Shown here in pieces: positions 9,033-21,221 of a DNA stretch of 64,000 nucleotides (position 1 is its first letter; every line of letters starts with the position of its first letter). A program made the position numbers and the translations under genes. The stretch is from Ailanthus altissimus (lineage: Eukaryota; Streptophyta; Magnoliopsida; Sapindales; Simaroubaceae). The notes under the pieces are model-generated. The model was not told the DNA's origin. It searched no databases and saw only the letters and a list, made by a program, of their open reading frames with translations. The DNA is taken from the NCBI GenBank assembly GCA_946807835.1, contig OX327710.1, positions 17,224,501 through 17,288,500 of the forward strand, given 5' to 3'.

Positions 9033-10556
9033 TATAATACACGTGTGTGATATATATATTGATTGGTGGCAAAAGAAAAAGAAATAAAAATATACATTAT
9101 AGCAAGCGGTGGCCGTTATATATATATTGAGAGAGAGACGTTTTGTTTGCTTTGTTAAAGAGAAGCAAATAGAAACAGAAAAAGAAGAAGTAAAAGAAAA
9201 ACGGAAGAGAGAAAAGAGAGAAGAAGAAAAGAAAGAAAAAAAAAGGAAAGAAGAGAAAACCGAGAGAAAGGAAAAGAGAAAGAAGATAAAAAAGGAGAAA
9301 AAGGGAGAAAAGAAAAGCAAGAAGAAAGAAAAAAAGAAGAAGAATTTAGAAAAAGAAAAAATAAGAAATTTTAGAAAATTAGTTGGGTAGTTAGATTTAT
9401 ACCTAATGATTTAGTGGGTAATAGTTTTACGATATTAGAATATTTATATTTTAATATTTATAATATATATCAATACTAATAATGTATTTTTATACCCTAT
9501 AATATAGGAGATGTGCCGATAGCGAATAGATCTCAAAATTCAGATCTAGATCAGGATTAGCGCGCTTTTGTGAGTGAATAGTTATATATATATATTTTAT
9601 ATATTTTTAATATAGCAATTATGATTTAATTATATGTTATCAGATTTAATCATGATTTATTTTAGACAGATAAATATTTATGCTATTTAATATTTTCAGA
9701 AATATTTTAGAATTATTATAATATAATTTATTATTATGTTCAGTATAGAAATATTTATTTTAGAATAATTATGCTTTCATGATATTATATAGTAGTAGTT
9801 TTTGAACCACTACATACGTATCCTTCCCTTTAGTGTAGTTGCTCTGCGCATGCGTTAGACCAGTTTAGTTTGCTCTACCCGAGCGATGTAACATTCCGTC
9901 GGGTTAGACCAGCTCAGATCCCCCGCTCTGCTTGTGCGCGAGTTACTCCGCCAGGTTAAACCAGTTTTTCTCCGGGTACAAGTTTGGTGTGGTTTTCAAT
10001 ATATATGTAGTACATGTTTCCAGAGATCTGTTATATATATTTAGTCTGATAATAGATTTTATGACAGTTTATGCTTCCAGATTTTTAGATCCTTAGTATT
10101 ATGTTATAATTTTAGCTTTAGCACAGATTTTATAACAGCTCATACTTTCAGTACAAGTTTATTGACTACTCAGTATACAATTTCATGATTATTTTATCTT
10201 ACAGATTTATACGTGTACAATACATATAAAGTATATAATATTTTCAGATTATGTCCACTCATTAAGCCACAAGCTCACCATTTTCTCAATTTTTCTATTT
10301 TTTCCAGGTTGTCACAGGAATTTGTGCAGTGTGATATAGTCATCACATTTTGAGATTGGCCCATGTCACGCATAGTTGCATAAGTGTCTTAGTTTGTGTA
10401 TTTATATATCTTTTTGTATACTGGAGTATATGTATACACTTTTTGTTGAGGTAGGTAGCCTTATTGTACCATATATATGAGTAAAGAGTATGTTAATCTC
10501 ACGTCATCGCAGGATTCGCCTCAATTCTTGAGGAGGGCTCTGGTCGGGTCCTGTCA
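9033..10556 (+). mobile_element. Solo LTR (probably Ty3/gypsy) inserted in U5
   Basis: This 1524-bp insert is bounded by the 5-bp duplication AGCAC and ends CA at 10556. Its 5' end reads TATAAT rather than the usual TG, so one base may have mutated. The 3' portion (from about 10300) has the look of long Ty3/gypsy LTRs, ending TCGGGTCCTGTCA, but the family call rests on recollection. There is no internal coding region. An LTR alone between target duplications indicates loss of the body by LTR-LTR recombination. Strand is inferred from the LTR-like 3' end. Confidence 0.7.
9158..9363. repeat. Purine-only GA-rich tract
   Basis: About 200 bases of plus-strand A and G with very few pyrimidines, mostly GAAAAG/AAGAAG permutations. 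The Lys/Glu-rich ORF across it (9109-9390) and the Phe/Ser-rich ORF on the other strand are translations of this simple sequence, not genes. Confidence 0.9.
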
Positions 10557-10680
10557 AGCACAAGGCGAATTATTCTTTTTTCCTTTTACTATAGAAATAC
10601 GGTGTGCCCACTACTTGAAAAGCATACTTCAGTTTTTGTAAGGTTTTGAACTCTCTTGCGTTCAGCTCGAAACAAATTAA

Positions 10681-11072
10681 TGTAATACCTAATATTAGGT
10701 ATAAACACATTATGGTTAATATCTTTTATCATTCTCACTAACCTTCATTATCCTTTATTATTCAAACATAATGCTCATTAGGTGTAAAATAATTAACCCA
10801 TATTCATAAACATGAGTGGCATTTTTGATGAAAAAATACCTATAAATAGAATACTTGGTTAGGTCCCTAAATCATCTAATCTTATTCAAGATACACATAT
10901 GTTATCAGTGAAGATTGAAAAGGTTTAGAAGAGCTTAATTATTTCTCTAGATTGTTGAAAAATAACTTTAATGGCAAGAAATATGTTTAATTCATTTTTT
11001 TAATTCTACATTGATCTATATGTTTTTAAAGTTACTTCAAATATAGTTAGATCACCTTAAACTAGTCTAACA
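10681..11072 (+). repeat. 5' LTR of copia A
   Basis: Starts TGTAATACCTAATATTAGG and ends CTAGTCTAACA. 392 bp, with a possible TATA (CTATAAATAG) near 10850. Confidence 0.9.
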
Positions 11073-11090
11073 GTTGGTATTAAAGTCATA
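11073..11090 (+). other. Primer binding site of copia A
   Basis: GTTGGTATTAAAGTCAT directly follows the LTR and is a decayed form of the initiator-Met tRNA PBS TGGTATCAGAGC. Confidence 0.75.
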
Positions 11091-12295
11091 ATTACTTTTA
11101 CTTTGAATGATATACAATTTGAAAAATTCAAAAGTTATGGCTGAATTTTATTTTGATCAAAACTCATTATTTTGACGTTGTATGAAGAAAAATAATATTA
11201 TAAATCATTAAAAAATTAAATTTTGAGTATTTTATAATTTAAAACGTAAAAATTGGAGCTAAAATGAGAGAGATATGGTCAAAGTAATGAAACGGGTTAA
11301 ATATAAGACTCAACGACTGGTCATTTTTAGTTTAACACCTAAAAAATTTATTAATTATAATTTGATCCCTATAGTAAATAGTATTTGTTAATATGCCTCT
11401 ATAGATTTGGTTAATTATAATTAGTTCCCAATAATTTCGGTACTTATATTTTTGGCTATAATACTTTAATATTTTTACATATAGACCCAATAAACTTGAA
11501 TATTTTAGGTCAAATCTTAAAAATTTATATATAATTACAATTTGACTATAAAGTTTTATAAAATGTGTAAATAACTCCCTATATTACTTAATTTTGTGTC
11601 TTTATATATTAATTTCATATTAATTTTGTAAGTATCATTCTAGTTATATATTGATACATGCAAATCTTGTATGAATAATTCATAAATTTGACATTTTGTA
11701 AAGATCAATTTATAAATTAAAATTTTGGATATTTATGTGGTTAAATTATGTTAATTCTTGTATGTATAGTTTATTATTTCATTATGCATATAATTTGAGT
11801 AGTACATAATTTGAAATAATGTTCATATTTATAAATAATACTTATTTTTGCATTTATTTTATATGAACAATTTTGAATTAAATGTTAAGTGATCTATATA
11901 ATTTTAATTAATTAGGCGGTAGCCATAACATTCTTAATTATGCAAAATTATATATTTTGGATCACATATAGAAAATGATATTAATTGTGATTAATCATAT
12001 TTATTGTAGTAGATTTTATCTCACAAGAATTTTTATTACATTTGTATGATTAATTAGGATGAATATCAAATTATATTTTCTAATTTACCCTTAGGAATTA
12101 GAAAAGGGAACATAATTTGATAGTTTTTATCATAAAGATAAATAGATTTAATTGAATTAAAACTTTAGCCCACAGACAAGTTTTATATCACAAGATTCAT
12201 AATTTTTTATAACATGATTTACGTTGGTAAAATATGATATATGTTTGTTAGTCTCAATATCTAATGATAAGTGTGTTTATTTAATTTTTATACAG
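11091..12295 (+). other. Noncoding leader of copia A
   Basis: About 1.2 kb of very AT-rich DNA between the PBS and gag. No ORF or other element was recognised. Confidence 0.6.
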
Positions 12296-13058
12296 TTATG
12301 CAAACTGTGAATTTCTTTGATATTAAGTGTGATATTCTAGAAGTTAAGGGTGATAATTATAAAATTTAGAAAGAGAGAATTCTTCTCCATTTAGGGTAGA
12401 TGAATATTGATTATGATATTAGGAAATATGAACCATCTATTACTACTACTAGCACTAGAGAAGAAATTGCTCTTTATGAACGATGGGAGCGATCTAATCG
12501 CCTCATTGTAATGTTTATAAAGATCAAAATCTTTGCTAGTATTCATGGTTCAGTCGATTAGTATATCAATGTTTGAGCTTTACTGAAGGTTATTGATAAA
12601 CAATTTAAGACTTCAGTTAAGGCACTTGCCAGCACTTTAATATGAAGTTTTCATCCTTAAGGCTCACTAGTGTAAGAGGTGTGCGTGACCACATGATGCA
12701 AATGAGGGACATTGTGACTCAATTAAAAACACTTGAGGTTGAGATGTCTAATTCTTTTCTTCTGCACTATATATTGAACACCCTTCCTTAATAATATGAA
12801 TCCTTTAAAATATCCTACAACACACATAAAGATAAATGGTCAATAAATGAATTTATGACTATGTGTATTCAAGAGGAAGGGAGACTGATACTGGAATTGG
12901 GGGAAAGAGTGTTAATTATAACACAAGGAAAGAACTAGAAACAAGCAAAACAGAAAGGAAAAATAAAATTTCTCCTCAAATTGAAATACAAAAGAAATCT
13001 AAGTGCTTTTTCTGTAAAAGAAAGAGACACATGAAGAAAGATTGCCCCAAATTTTAGA
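12296..13058 (+). pseudogene. Copia A gag remnant
   Basis: Starts ATGCAAACTGTGAATTTC. The UBN2/retrotran_gag-like body is interrupted by stops. It ends with a zinc knuckle CFFCKRKRHMKKDC (CX2CX4HX4C) at about 13003-13047, which binds RNA in the particle. An in-frame stop occurs early (AAATTTAGAAAG near 12360). Not functional. Confidence 0.85.
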
Positions 13059-13099
13059 AATGGCTTGAGAAAAACGGTAATCTAATTTCATTTGTTTAT

Positions 13100-16000
13100 T
13101 ATGAATCTAATATGAGTGATGCTATTTATAATACATGATGGATGGATTTTGGTTCAACAATCCATATTTCAAATACCTTATAGGGTATGCAAAATCTAAG
13201 GAAGCCAATGGGTAGTGAATGATGCATTTATTTTGGAAATAAGATGCGTTCACATGTGAAAGTTATTGGAACATGCAGTTTAAGTTTAAGTAGTGGTTTT
13301 ATTTTAAATTTGGAAAAAACTTTTTATATTCCTAGTTTTTCTAAGAATTTAATTTCAGTTTCAAGACTTGTGTTTTTGGGTTATTCCTTTAACTTTTTAG
13401 AAATATCTTTCAGTTTATTTTAGGAATTTAATTGTGTTGAGAATGGTACATTATCTGACAGTTTTTTCTCTATTAATTAACAAAATAATACTACTTATAA
13501 TACTATGCATGTCTACATTGGTACTAAACGAGATTAGGACATATCTCCGTTGAAAAGATTAGTAAATGATAGAGTATTTAGTACTTTAAATTTTACTAAT
13601 TTTGACACTTGTATAGACTGCATTAAAGGAAAGCATACTCACAAGTCCAAAAAAGGTGTAAAGAGGAGTATAAACGTATTAAAGACCATACATTTAGATA
13701 TTTGTAGTCCTGACATGGACTCGTATGGTCTAAAATACTCCATCTCTTTTATAGATGATTGCTTACGATACATGTATCTCTACTTGCTTCATAATAAGAA
13801 TGAAGAACTAGACCATTTCAAAAATTTTAAAGCTAAAGTAGAGAAACAATGTGGAAGACAAATTAAAATCGTGAGAACAGACAGAGGTAGAAAATATTAT
13901 GGTAGATATACTGAAGATGGACAAGCTCCTAGTCTATTTGCAAAATTTCTTCAAGAACATAGGATAGTGGCTTAATACACCATGCCTAGTTCACCTGACC
14001 AGAATGATGTAGTAGAAAGAAGAAACCGAACATTAATGGATATGGTGCGAAGATGCTTAGCAGCTCAAAACTTTTTAAACACTTGTAGACTGAAGCTCTT
14101 AAAACGACAGTGTATATATTGAATCGAGTTTTAACTAAGGTTATCCCAAAGACACCATTTGAATTATAGAGAGGTTAAAAATTGAGTTTGTGACATATAC
14201 GTGTCTGAGAATATCCGTCTGAAGTAAGAGTTTACAACCCACAAGAAAAGAAACTAGACCCAAAGACCATTGTTGGGTATTTTGTTGGATATGCTGAAAG
14301 GTCCAAAGGTTATAGATTCTATTGTCCATCTTATATCACTAGGATTGTGGACTCAAGAAATGCAAAGTTTCTTGAAAATGACTTGATCAGTGAGAGTAAT
14401 CAATCCCAGAACATTGTTTCTAAGAAAGATCATATTAATCCTCAACCTTCCACCTCAAGTGATAGATTGATTGTTATTAACAACACTCTTTAAGTTCAAC
14501 CAGATATTATACAACCAATCATTGAAGATTCATAAACTACTGTTGATAACAATTCAGTAGATCAAGTTGTTCAAGAATTCTAAGAAGTTGTTGAACAACC
14601 AGTTGAACAACACATTCCTCAAGAAAATATTGGTACAATATTAAGGAGATTTACTAGAATAATAAATCAAGAATCCCTAGTGATTATGTTGTATATTTAC
14701 AAGAATCGAACTATAATATTGGAGTAAAAAATAATCTTGAAACATTTTTACAAGCCATAAGTTGCAAAGAATCAAATTTATGATTCAATGCAATAAAAAA
14801 AGAGATGAATTCTATGGCATCTAACAGAGTCTGGGATCTTGTTGAGTTACCTGATGGTGCAAAAGCTATAGGATGTAAATAGGTCTTTAAAACAAAAAAA
14901 AAAGACTCATTGGGCAACATCGAGAGATTTAAAGTAAGACTTGTTGCTAAAGAATTCACTCAAAAGGAAGGAATCGATTATAAGAAAACTTTCTCTCCTG
15001 TATCTAGTCCTTTTGAATTATTATGGCATTAGTTGCTAATTTGACTTAGAGTTGTAACAAATGGATCTAAAAATAGCTTTCCTCAACAGAGATCTAGAGG
15101 AAGAAGTTTACATGAAACAATCAGAAGAATTTTCCTCTAGTAATTATGAGCATTTGGTGTGCAAGCTAACTAAGTCTATATATGGATTGAAACAAGCCTC
15201 TTGTCAATGGTATTTAAAATTTCATGATGTTATCTCTTCGTTTGGTTTCGTAGAAAATATTATAGATTAATGTATATACCAGAAGGTCAGTGAAAGTAAA
15301 ATTTGTTTTCTTATTCTATATATGGATGATATTTTACTTGCAATTAATGATAAGGGTTTGCTATATAAAGTGAAATAATTTCTCCCTGAAAAATTTGACA
15401 TGAAAGATATGGGTGATGTATCTTATGTCATTGGCATTAAAATACATATGAACAAATTATGAAATATTTTGGGTTTGTCTCAAGAAACCTATATTAACAA
15501 AGTTTTGGAGAGATTTCAAATGAAAGATTGTTCACCAAGTATAACTTCCATTGTGAAGGGTAACAAGTTCAATTTGAACCAGTGCTCAAAAAATAATCTT
15601 GAAAAGGAACAAATGAAAATTATTCCATATGTTTCTGCTATCGGAAGCTTGATATCTGCTCAAGTTTGCACAAAACCTGACATTGTATTTACAGTTGGAA
15701 TATTAGAAAGATATTATTGTAATCTGGGTCTAAACCATTAGAAAGCTACAAAGAAGGTAAAGAAATACCTTTAAGGGACAAAGAACTACATGCTTACGTA
15801 TAGAGGAACTGAGAATCTAGAGGTGATTGGCTACTTCGATGCAGATTTTGCTGGCTGTGTTAATTCTAAAAAATCAACATCAGAATAATTTTCATATTGG
15901 TCAGTGGAGCTGTATCTTGGAGGAGTGTAAAACAGACTTTGACTGCCACTTCCACTATGAAAGTTGAGTTCGCATCTTGTTTTAAGGCTACCTCGAATGA

Positions 16001-16262
16001 TGTATGGATGAAGAGTTTCATATCTAGGCTTAGAATTATGGATTCAATTTCTAAGCCATTGAAGTTATATTGTGACAATTCAACTATAATTTTTATAGCT
16101 AAAAATAATAAAAGTAGTAGTCGAAGTAAACACACCGACATCAAGTATTTAGCCATAAAATAACATGTTAAAGATAAAACATCGGTCATTGAACACGTCA
16201 GCATTGAATTTATGATAGCTAATCCCTTGACAAAAGACATGCCACCATTTAAGTTCAAGGAT
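13100..16262 (+). pseudogene. Copia A pol remnant (protease, integrase, RT, RNase H)
   Basis: The protease region lies near 13130-13400. Integrase lies at about 13550-14100: a CIDCIKGKHTHKS motif from the zinc-binding part, then the LDICSPD and IVRTDRGRKYYG catalytic-core regions. RT lies at about 14740-15460 with MDLKIAFLNRDLEEEVYMKQ, SIYGLKQAS and YMDDILLA (near 15320). RNase H lies at 15770-16250 with DADFAG and SKHTDIKYLA. Multiple stops and frameshifts break all domains. Domain order confirms copia rather than gypsy. Confidence 0.88.
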
Positions 16263-16605
16263 CATGAAAAAAATATGGGACTTGGTTTATTTATGTAATT
16301 TTTTTTCATAAGACAAATGTTATAAAACTCTATTTAAGTTGTGATATTTTCTCATATTTGATTATTAATTGTGTACACATTCATTTGAGAAATATCATTA
16401 AGTTTGGACCTAAAATAAATATATAGTTTATTCATTAAGTAATATAGGCAAGTATTAAGAGACATAATGCATTGTGATACATGGAAGATAATACTCATTT
16501 TTAGAGAACCTATCTCCATGATCTATGTACTTTGTTTCCTACTATAGTGAATGATGAAATATATTGGCCAAGTAGGAAAATGTTAAATGTATTAGGTGTA
16601 TATGA

Positions 16606-16998
16606 TGTAATACCTAATAGTAGGTATAAACATATTATAGCCAACATCTTTTATCATTGTCATTAACCTTTATTATTCTTCATTATTCAAAGATAATGCT
16701 CATTAGGTGTAAAATAACTAACCTATATTTATGAACATGGGGTGACATTTTTGATGAAAAAATGCCGATAAATAGAACACTTGGTTAGGTCTCTAAATCA
16801 TCAAATCTTATTCAAGATACACATATGCCATTAGTGGAGATTGGGAATGTTTAGAAAAGCTTAATCATCTCTCCAGATTGTTGAAAAATGACTTTAATGA
16901 CAGGAGGTATGTTTAATCTATTTTTTAAATTCTGAATTAATCTATATGCTTTTAAAGTTACTTCAAGCATGTTTAGATCACCTTAAGCTAGTTTAACA
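16606..16998 (+). repeat. 3' LTR of copia A
   Basis: 393 bp, starts TGTAATACCTAATAGTAGG and ends TTTAACA. Followed by the target duplication ATCAA. Confidence 0.9.
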
Positions 16999-17003
16999 AT
17001 CAA

Positions 17004-17520
17004 GTTTAATGTTTTTTAGTTTAATAGTTTTTAATTTTCCAACATTAGAGTTAGGATATAATATTGTGTAAATTAGACAACGTGATGTAAGTGCTTTTGC
17101 TTTTGTAGCACCAAAGACAACACCACAAACTAAATATAAACTAATGTCATCTTTTGAAAGAAAAAAACAAAGAATCATTTTGAATATGAAGATCGTCAAA
17201 TCTATGGTGTTTTTGTTTACTATTAGTTGTTCAACTAATGAGATTTCTTTATGTGGTATTAGCGGTTTTGGATTTTAATTTAGCTCACGTCAAGAATGTA
17301 AAAGAGTTTTAATTTATATTTATGTTTAAATAAAAAGCATATCCAGGTAAAATTTTTTATCACAAGAAAAACTAAAAAAAGAATATGTATATATTCATGT
17401 CACACATGTCTCACATATACGCCTATATAAACTTTTTGAAAAATCATATATGCATCTACATAGTTTATTAGCACACACATACATAGATATATATTTATAT
17501 ATAGAAAGAGAAATGATTTA
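17004..17520. other. Host DNA between copia A and copia B
   Basis: AT-rich, about 0.5 kb, with no supported gene. It probably belonged to the 5' region of the GET2-like gene before copia B inserted. Confidence 0.5.
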
Positions 17521-17525
17521 ATGAG

Positions 17526-18218
17526 TGTGAAAATATTGATTGAAAATCATCGGGATATAATTTGGAGAACAGGCTAAGTGTGTAGGGTGCGCAAGGATCA
17601 AAGACAAACGGGAAAAGAGGTAAAAGATGAAGGGGGCGGTGCCTAGGTATAGGCGCTGCGGCACCCAAAAGAGCACCTGAGCGCCGTGGCGTTAGGTGGT
17701 CAGTGCTACGGCACCTAAGAAGGCGCACCAGCACCTCGGCGCTGGGCACGGGAAGTGGTTCCTAAATTAAAGACTTCCTTATTTGTCTCCCACTTACTTC
17801 AGGACTCCCTAATATGACTCCCACACATTTAGGGTAAACCTAGGACGTCTTAAAGCCTATATAAAGGCTGTCAATTAGCTTGTAAATACATCTAAGTGAA
17901 AGAAAGATATCTTTGTGATAACTCAAGAGATCTTAGTGATCATAGAAGAAATCTTTGTGGTTATTAGTGAGAGAAAATCTCTAAAGTGCAAGAGAGAGTT
18001 TTCATTGTGATCTTTCTTATGAAAGACATGCTTTAAGAGTGTCTTATGATTCAATAAGAAAAGAGTGTGATCTTGATCCACCGTGGACGTAGGCAAGTTG
18101 CCGAACCACGTAAATTTGTGTGTTCTCCTTCTACCATTTCTCTATTTATTTTCTTAATAACTTATTCCGCATATATTTCTTGGGTGATTCTTCTTGTTTG
18201 TGTGCTTTCACTTTAACA
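17526..18218 (+). repeat. 5' LTR of copia B
   Basis: 693 bp, starts TGTGAAAATATTGATTGAAA and ends CTTTAACA. Holds a GC-rich block (17630-17760) with repeated GGCGC...GCGGCACC-like phrases, then a TATA box CTATATAAAGG near 17859. Confidence 0.88.
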
Positions 18219-18220
18219 AA

Positions 18221-18235
18221 TTGGTATCAGAGTTT
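18221..18235 (+). other. Primer binding site of copia B
   Basis: TTGGTATCAGAGTTT lies two bases after the LTR and matches the initiator-Met tRNA 3' end. Confidence 0.9.
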
Positions 18236-18251
18236 AGTTTTCTAAGTAGAC

Positions 18252-18900
18252 ATGGCCACACCTAAGTATGAGGTAGAAAAATTCAACAGTACGAATGACT
18301 TTAATTTGTGAAAGATGAAGGTAAATGCGTTGTTGGTGAGCCAAAAGCCTGGCTCGGCATTAGAGGAGATTGCAGCTCCATCTAGTGATGAAGAGAAGAC
18401 ATATGTGAAAATCGTTGGCCAATAGATTGTATATAAAGAAGAAGCTATATCAGCTGTCCATGTTAGAGGGGATGCCGATGAAAGATCATATAGACGCCTT
18501 CAATAAGATCATCCTTGATCTTGAGTTTATTAACATCAAGACAGAAGATGAAGATAGAGCAATTATCCTACTGAGTTCACTCCCCAAGAGTTATGAGAGC
18601 TTTATTGATACACTACTCTATGGCAGAGAGAGTTTAACGATGAGTGATGTGAAATCATCATTAAACTCAAAGTTATTAGGGAAGCAGATCGAGGGCAATG
18701 CAGAAAGTTTATCTGTAAGAGGAAGATCCTCATATAGAGATGGAAGGAAAAAGGGCTCAAGATCAAAATCTAGGACTTCTAGAAAGTGCTATTGCTGCAA
18801 GAAAGAGAGGCACTTTATAAAGGATTGTCTTGAGAAGAGAGCACAAGATAATAAGAAAACGGATGTTGCGCTTGCCTATGATGATAGCTATGACAATGCA
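18252..18900 (+). pseudogene. Copia B gag remnant
   Basis: ATGGCCACACCTAAGTATGA opens a copia gag. An early in-frame stop (TTTAATTTGTGAAAG, near 18305) breaks it. The remaining frame includes YQLSMLEGMPMKDHIDAFN and ILLSSLPKSYESF, both typical of copia gag. The zinc knuckle CYCCKKERHFIKDC lies at 18787-18828. Confidence 0.88.
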
Positions 18901-19772
18901 GAAACACTCGCCATTACTGATGGTAAGAACACTGAACAATGGGTTCTTGATTCTGGTTGTACTTTTCACATGTGCCTGCACAAGTCTTGGTTTACAAATT
19001 TCTAGCTCATTAATGGTGGTAAGGTGTTAATGTTAATGACTTTGCATGTTAGATGATAGGAATTGGTAGTGTTAAATTTAGGCTGCATGATAGGCGAGTG
19101 AGAAAGTTGACAGATGTTAGGTATGTTCCTGACTTAAAGAGAAACTTAATCTCACTAGAGGCTTTAGACCAGAATGGATGTTCCATCAGGATCGACGGAG
19201 GGGTTTCGAGAGTGTTGAAGAGTTCCATGGTGATGATGAGATAAGAGAAGCGCAAAGGCATTTATGTGCTTAAAGGTAATGTCGTGAGTAGTTCTGCATT
19301 ATTCTCTGTAGATGATGAGAGTATGCAAACCAAGTTATGGCATCTTATACTGGCACACCTAGGCGAGAGAAACATAAAGGAGTTATTTAGTCAAAAGGCA
19401 TTTGGTAAGGATAAGTTCTAATCCTTTGAGTTTTGTGAGCATTATGTGCTTTGGAAAGCACATAGGGTAAGGTTTAGTACCGGCGAGCACAAGACTAAGG
19501 GGACTCTTGACTACATACACTTGGATCTTTAGGGACCAGCTAAGATAACTATTCGAGGTGGTGCTAGGTATTTTCTCAGTTTAATTGATAACTATTCAAG
19601 AAAGCTGCGGGTCTATGTATTGAAGAGTAAGGATCAAACGTTTGATGTATTCAAGACTTGGAAGGCTCTTGTTGAGAATCAAACTGAAAAAAGAGTAAAG
19701 AGGCTGAGAACTGATAATGGCCTCGAGTTTTGTAATAGAGAGTTTGATGGGTTTTGTGCCAAGCATGGGAGG
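18901..19772 (+). pseudogene. Copia B protease and 5' integrase remnant
   Basis: The protease active-site motif WVLDSGCTFHM begins at 18940. The GAG-pre-integrase region (KLWHLILAHLGERN) and the integrase core start (GTLDYIHLDL, LRTDNGLEF) follow to 19772, with stops. The integrase is cut there by element C and resumes at 27172. Confidence 0.85.
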
Positions 19773-21215
19773 TGATAAGGGCAAATTTGTCATATATTTT
19801 ATCATATTTTTATTATTGATATTTTATGATTTTATGAGAATAGATGGCTATTTATGTGCATTATTGTTATTTATAGGGACTTGAACGAAATTTAAAGAAA
19901 GAACGCAAAAGGAGCGAAAACAGGGACTAAAATGCAAAGTTTTCAAAGTATGTGTCCATCGCCCCAGCGCCACAAGGATTTTCGCCCCAGCGCTGAAATA
20001 GTGATCGAAATAAGAAAAACGACCTGCTTAAGTCGCGTATAGCGCCCCAGCGCCGAAGAGTCACCGCGCCAGCGGTGAAGCCGTTTTCATGCAGCGCCCC
20101 AGCGCCAAGATCCCACCGCTCCAGCGGTGAAGGCTTTTTCACGCGTCGCCCCAGCGACAGATGCATAGCGCGCCAGCGGTAGTGCGAGTCCTAATCCGAC
20201 GAGAATTGAGATTTTCAAGCTCAAATCAATCCCTATATAAAGCCACTCGTTCCCAGCCTTTAAGGAGGAATCCAAGACGACCCAAGAGCACCAAGAATAC
20301 AGAGTACGAGTCTTGGAGAGCAATAGGAGCTTAATTGAAGCATCTTTAGAGAGAGATACAAGACGTTCTTCGGCATCAAGAGTTCCTAGGCAGCGCAATT
20401 AAGAGCAATTCGACGTCTATATCGGTTTGCGATTGATTGTATCATGTTTTATAATTATTTCTACTGCTGTTCTCTTGTAGCCATGAGCTAACTTATTTTC
20501 TAGGGTTAATATTTGAACTCAATATGTGTGCTTAATTGCCATATCTTTTAGTATTTAATAAACTTAGTCATTTATTATTTAAATTACTTGTGTTTAATGC
20601 TTCAATATATCTGGCCAATATATGGTGAATGAATTGGTAATATTATTGATAAACTCGGAAGAGGAATCATAATATTTAGACCTAGGTAATTTGATGCATG
20701 ATTGTAGAGTAACATTCAATGTTGCATATGCAAGTTTCAACTTAGGATAGGAATATACCTAATTGGCATGTATGATCAATAAGACCTAATCTTAATGAAT
20801 CTTAATTTATTACAAATACCATAGGAATATAGGTATTTGGTAAATTAGGGTATACTTGCATGACCTTGGAAGAGGCTTGTGAATACATTAGTGTCTTGAT
20901 CAATAATAAAGACTAAGTGAGTTAAATATTAGAGGATTAATCATTAAAAACATATTGAGGGATAATATTAATCCTAGGTTTTCTCTACGTTGCTATCTTT
21001 AAATCTCATTGCTTTGTGTTTTTACTTTTATATTTCTTACATTCATTCTTAGATTTTATTTTTCTGAATAATTATTAGGAAGACATAATTTTAGTAATTG
21101 GTTAATAAGAAGAAATTATCCCTGTGGGTTCGACATCCGACTAATTAGTCTCTTTATTACTTGCATACGATAGTGTATACTTGCACTTAATTTATGATAT
21201 AGAAATATCGCATCA
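19773..21215 (+). repeat. 5' LTR of element C
   Basis: 1443 bp, TGATAAGGGC ... ATATCGCATCA. Contains eight CGC..CCAGCG-type motifs at 19968-20182, and a TATA box CCTATATAAAG near 20232. The minus-strand ORFs inside the two LTRs are identical to each other but are translations of the LTR, not genes. Confidence 0.92.
19968..20182. repeat. Cluster of eight GC-rich quasi-palindromic motifs in the LTR
   Basis: Two alternating forms occur, GCGCCCCAGCGCC and CCGC(G/T)CCAGCGGT. They lie just upstream of the LTR TATA box at about 20232. The same cluster recurs at 25919-26133 in the 3' LTR and in decayed form in the solo LTR near 34746-34960. Confidence 0.85.
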
Positions 21216-21221
21216 AGTTTT

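Larger units (their letters stand above)
9015..10655 (+). pseudogene. U5 snRNA pseudogene split by a solo LTR
   Basis: The first 18 bases (9015-9032, GAGCCGTGTGATGAGCAC) match the U5 5' end. The rest resumes at 10562 with AAGGCGAATTATTCTTTTTT, then CCTTTTACTATAGAAATAC, GTGTGCCCAC, GCATACTTCAG and an Sm-like GTTTTTG. Around the inserted LTR, AGCAC occurs on both sides (9028-9032 and 10557-10561). Loop I is altered (TTTTTTCC for TTTCGCC) and its closing stem is broken by TATAG, so even an uninterrupted version would fold poorly. It is clearly nonfunctional. It lies about 1.3 kb after U2-3, as U5 lies about 1.6 kb after U2-1. Confidence 0.85.
10681..16998 (+). mobile_element. Copia LTR retrotransposon A (decayed, complete)
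   Basis: A 6.3-kb Ty1/copia element with LTRs at 10681-11072 and 16606-16998. The target duplication is ATTAA (10676-10680) versus ATCAA (16999-17003). The order is LTR, PBS, long leader, gag, protease/integrase, reverse transcriptase, RNase H, LTR, which is diagnostic of copia. The LTRs differ at many positions (roughly two dozen in the first 200 bp by eye), so it is old. All reading frames carry stops. Confidence 0.9.

Noticed and set aside
9109..9390. 93-aa Lys/Glu-rich ORF, and a 162-aa Phe/Ser-rich ORF on the other strand
   Set aside because: Both are translations of the purine tract in the solo LTR; no domain and no codon structure.
1..10680. U1 and U6 genes in the snRNA cluster
   Set aside because: Neither the U1 5' end nor U6 GTCCCTTCGGGG-like or ACAGAGA motifs were seen on either strand.
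19927..20398. Identical 79-aa and 103-aa minus-strand ORFs at 19927-20398 and 25878-26349
   Set aside because: They lie in the two LTRs of element C and repeat only because the LTRs match.
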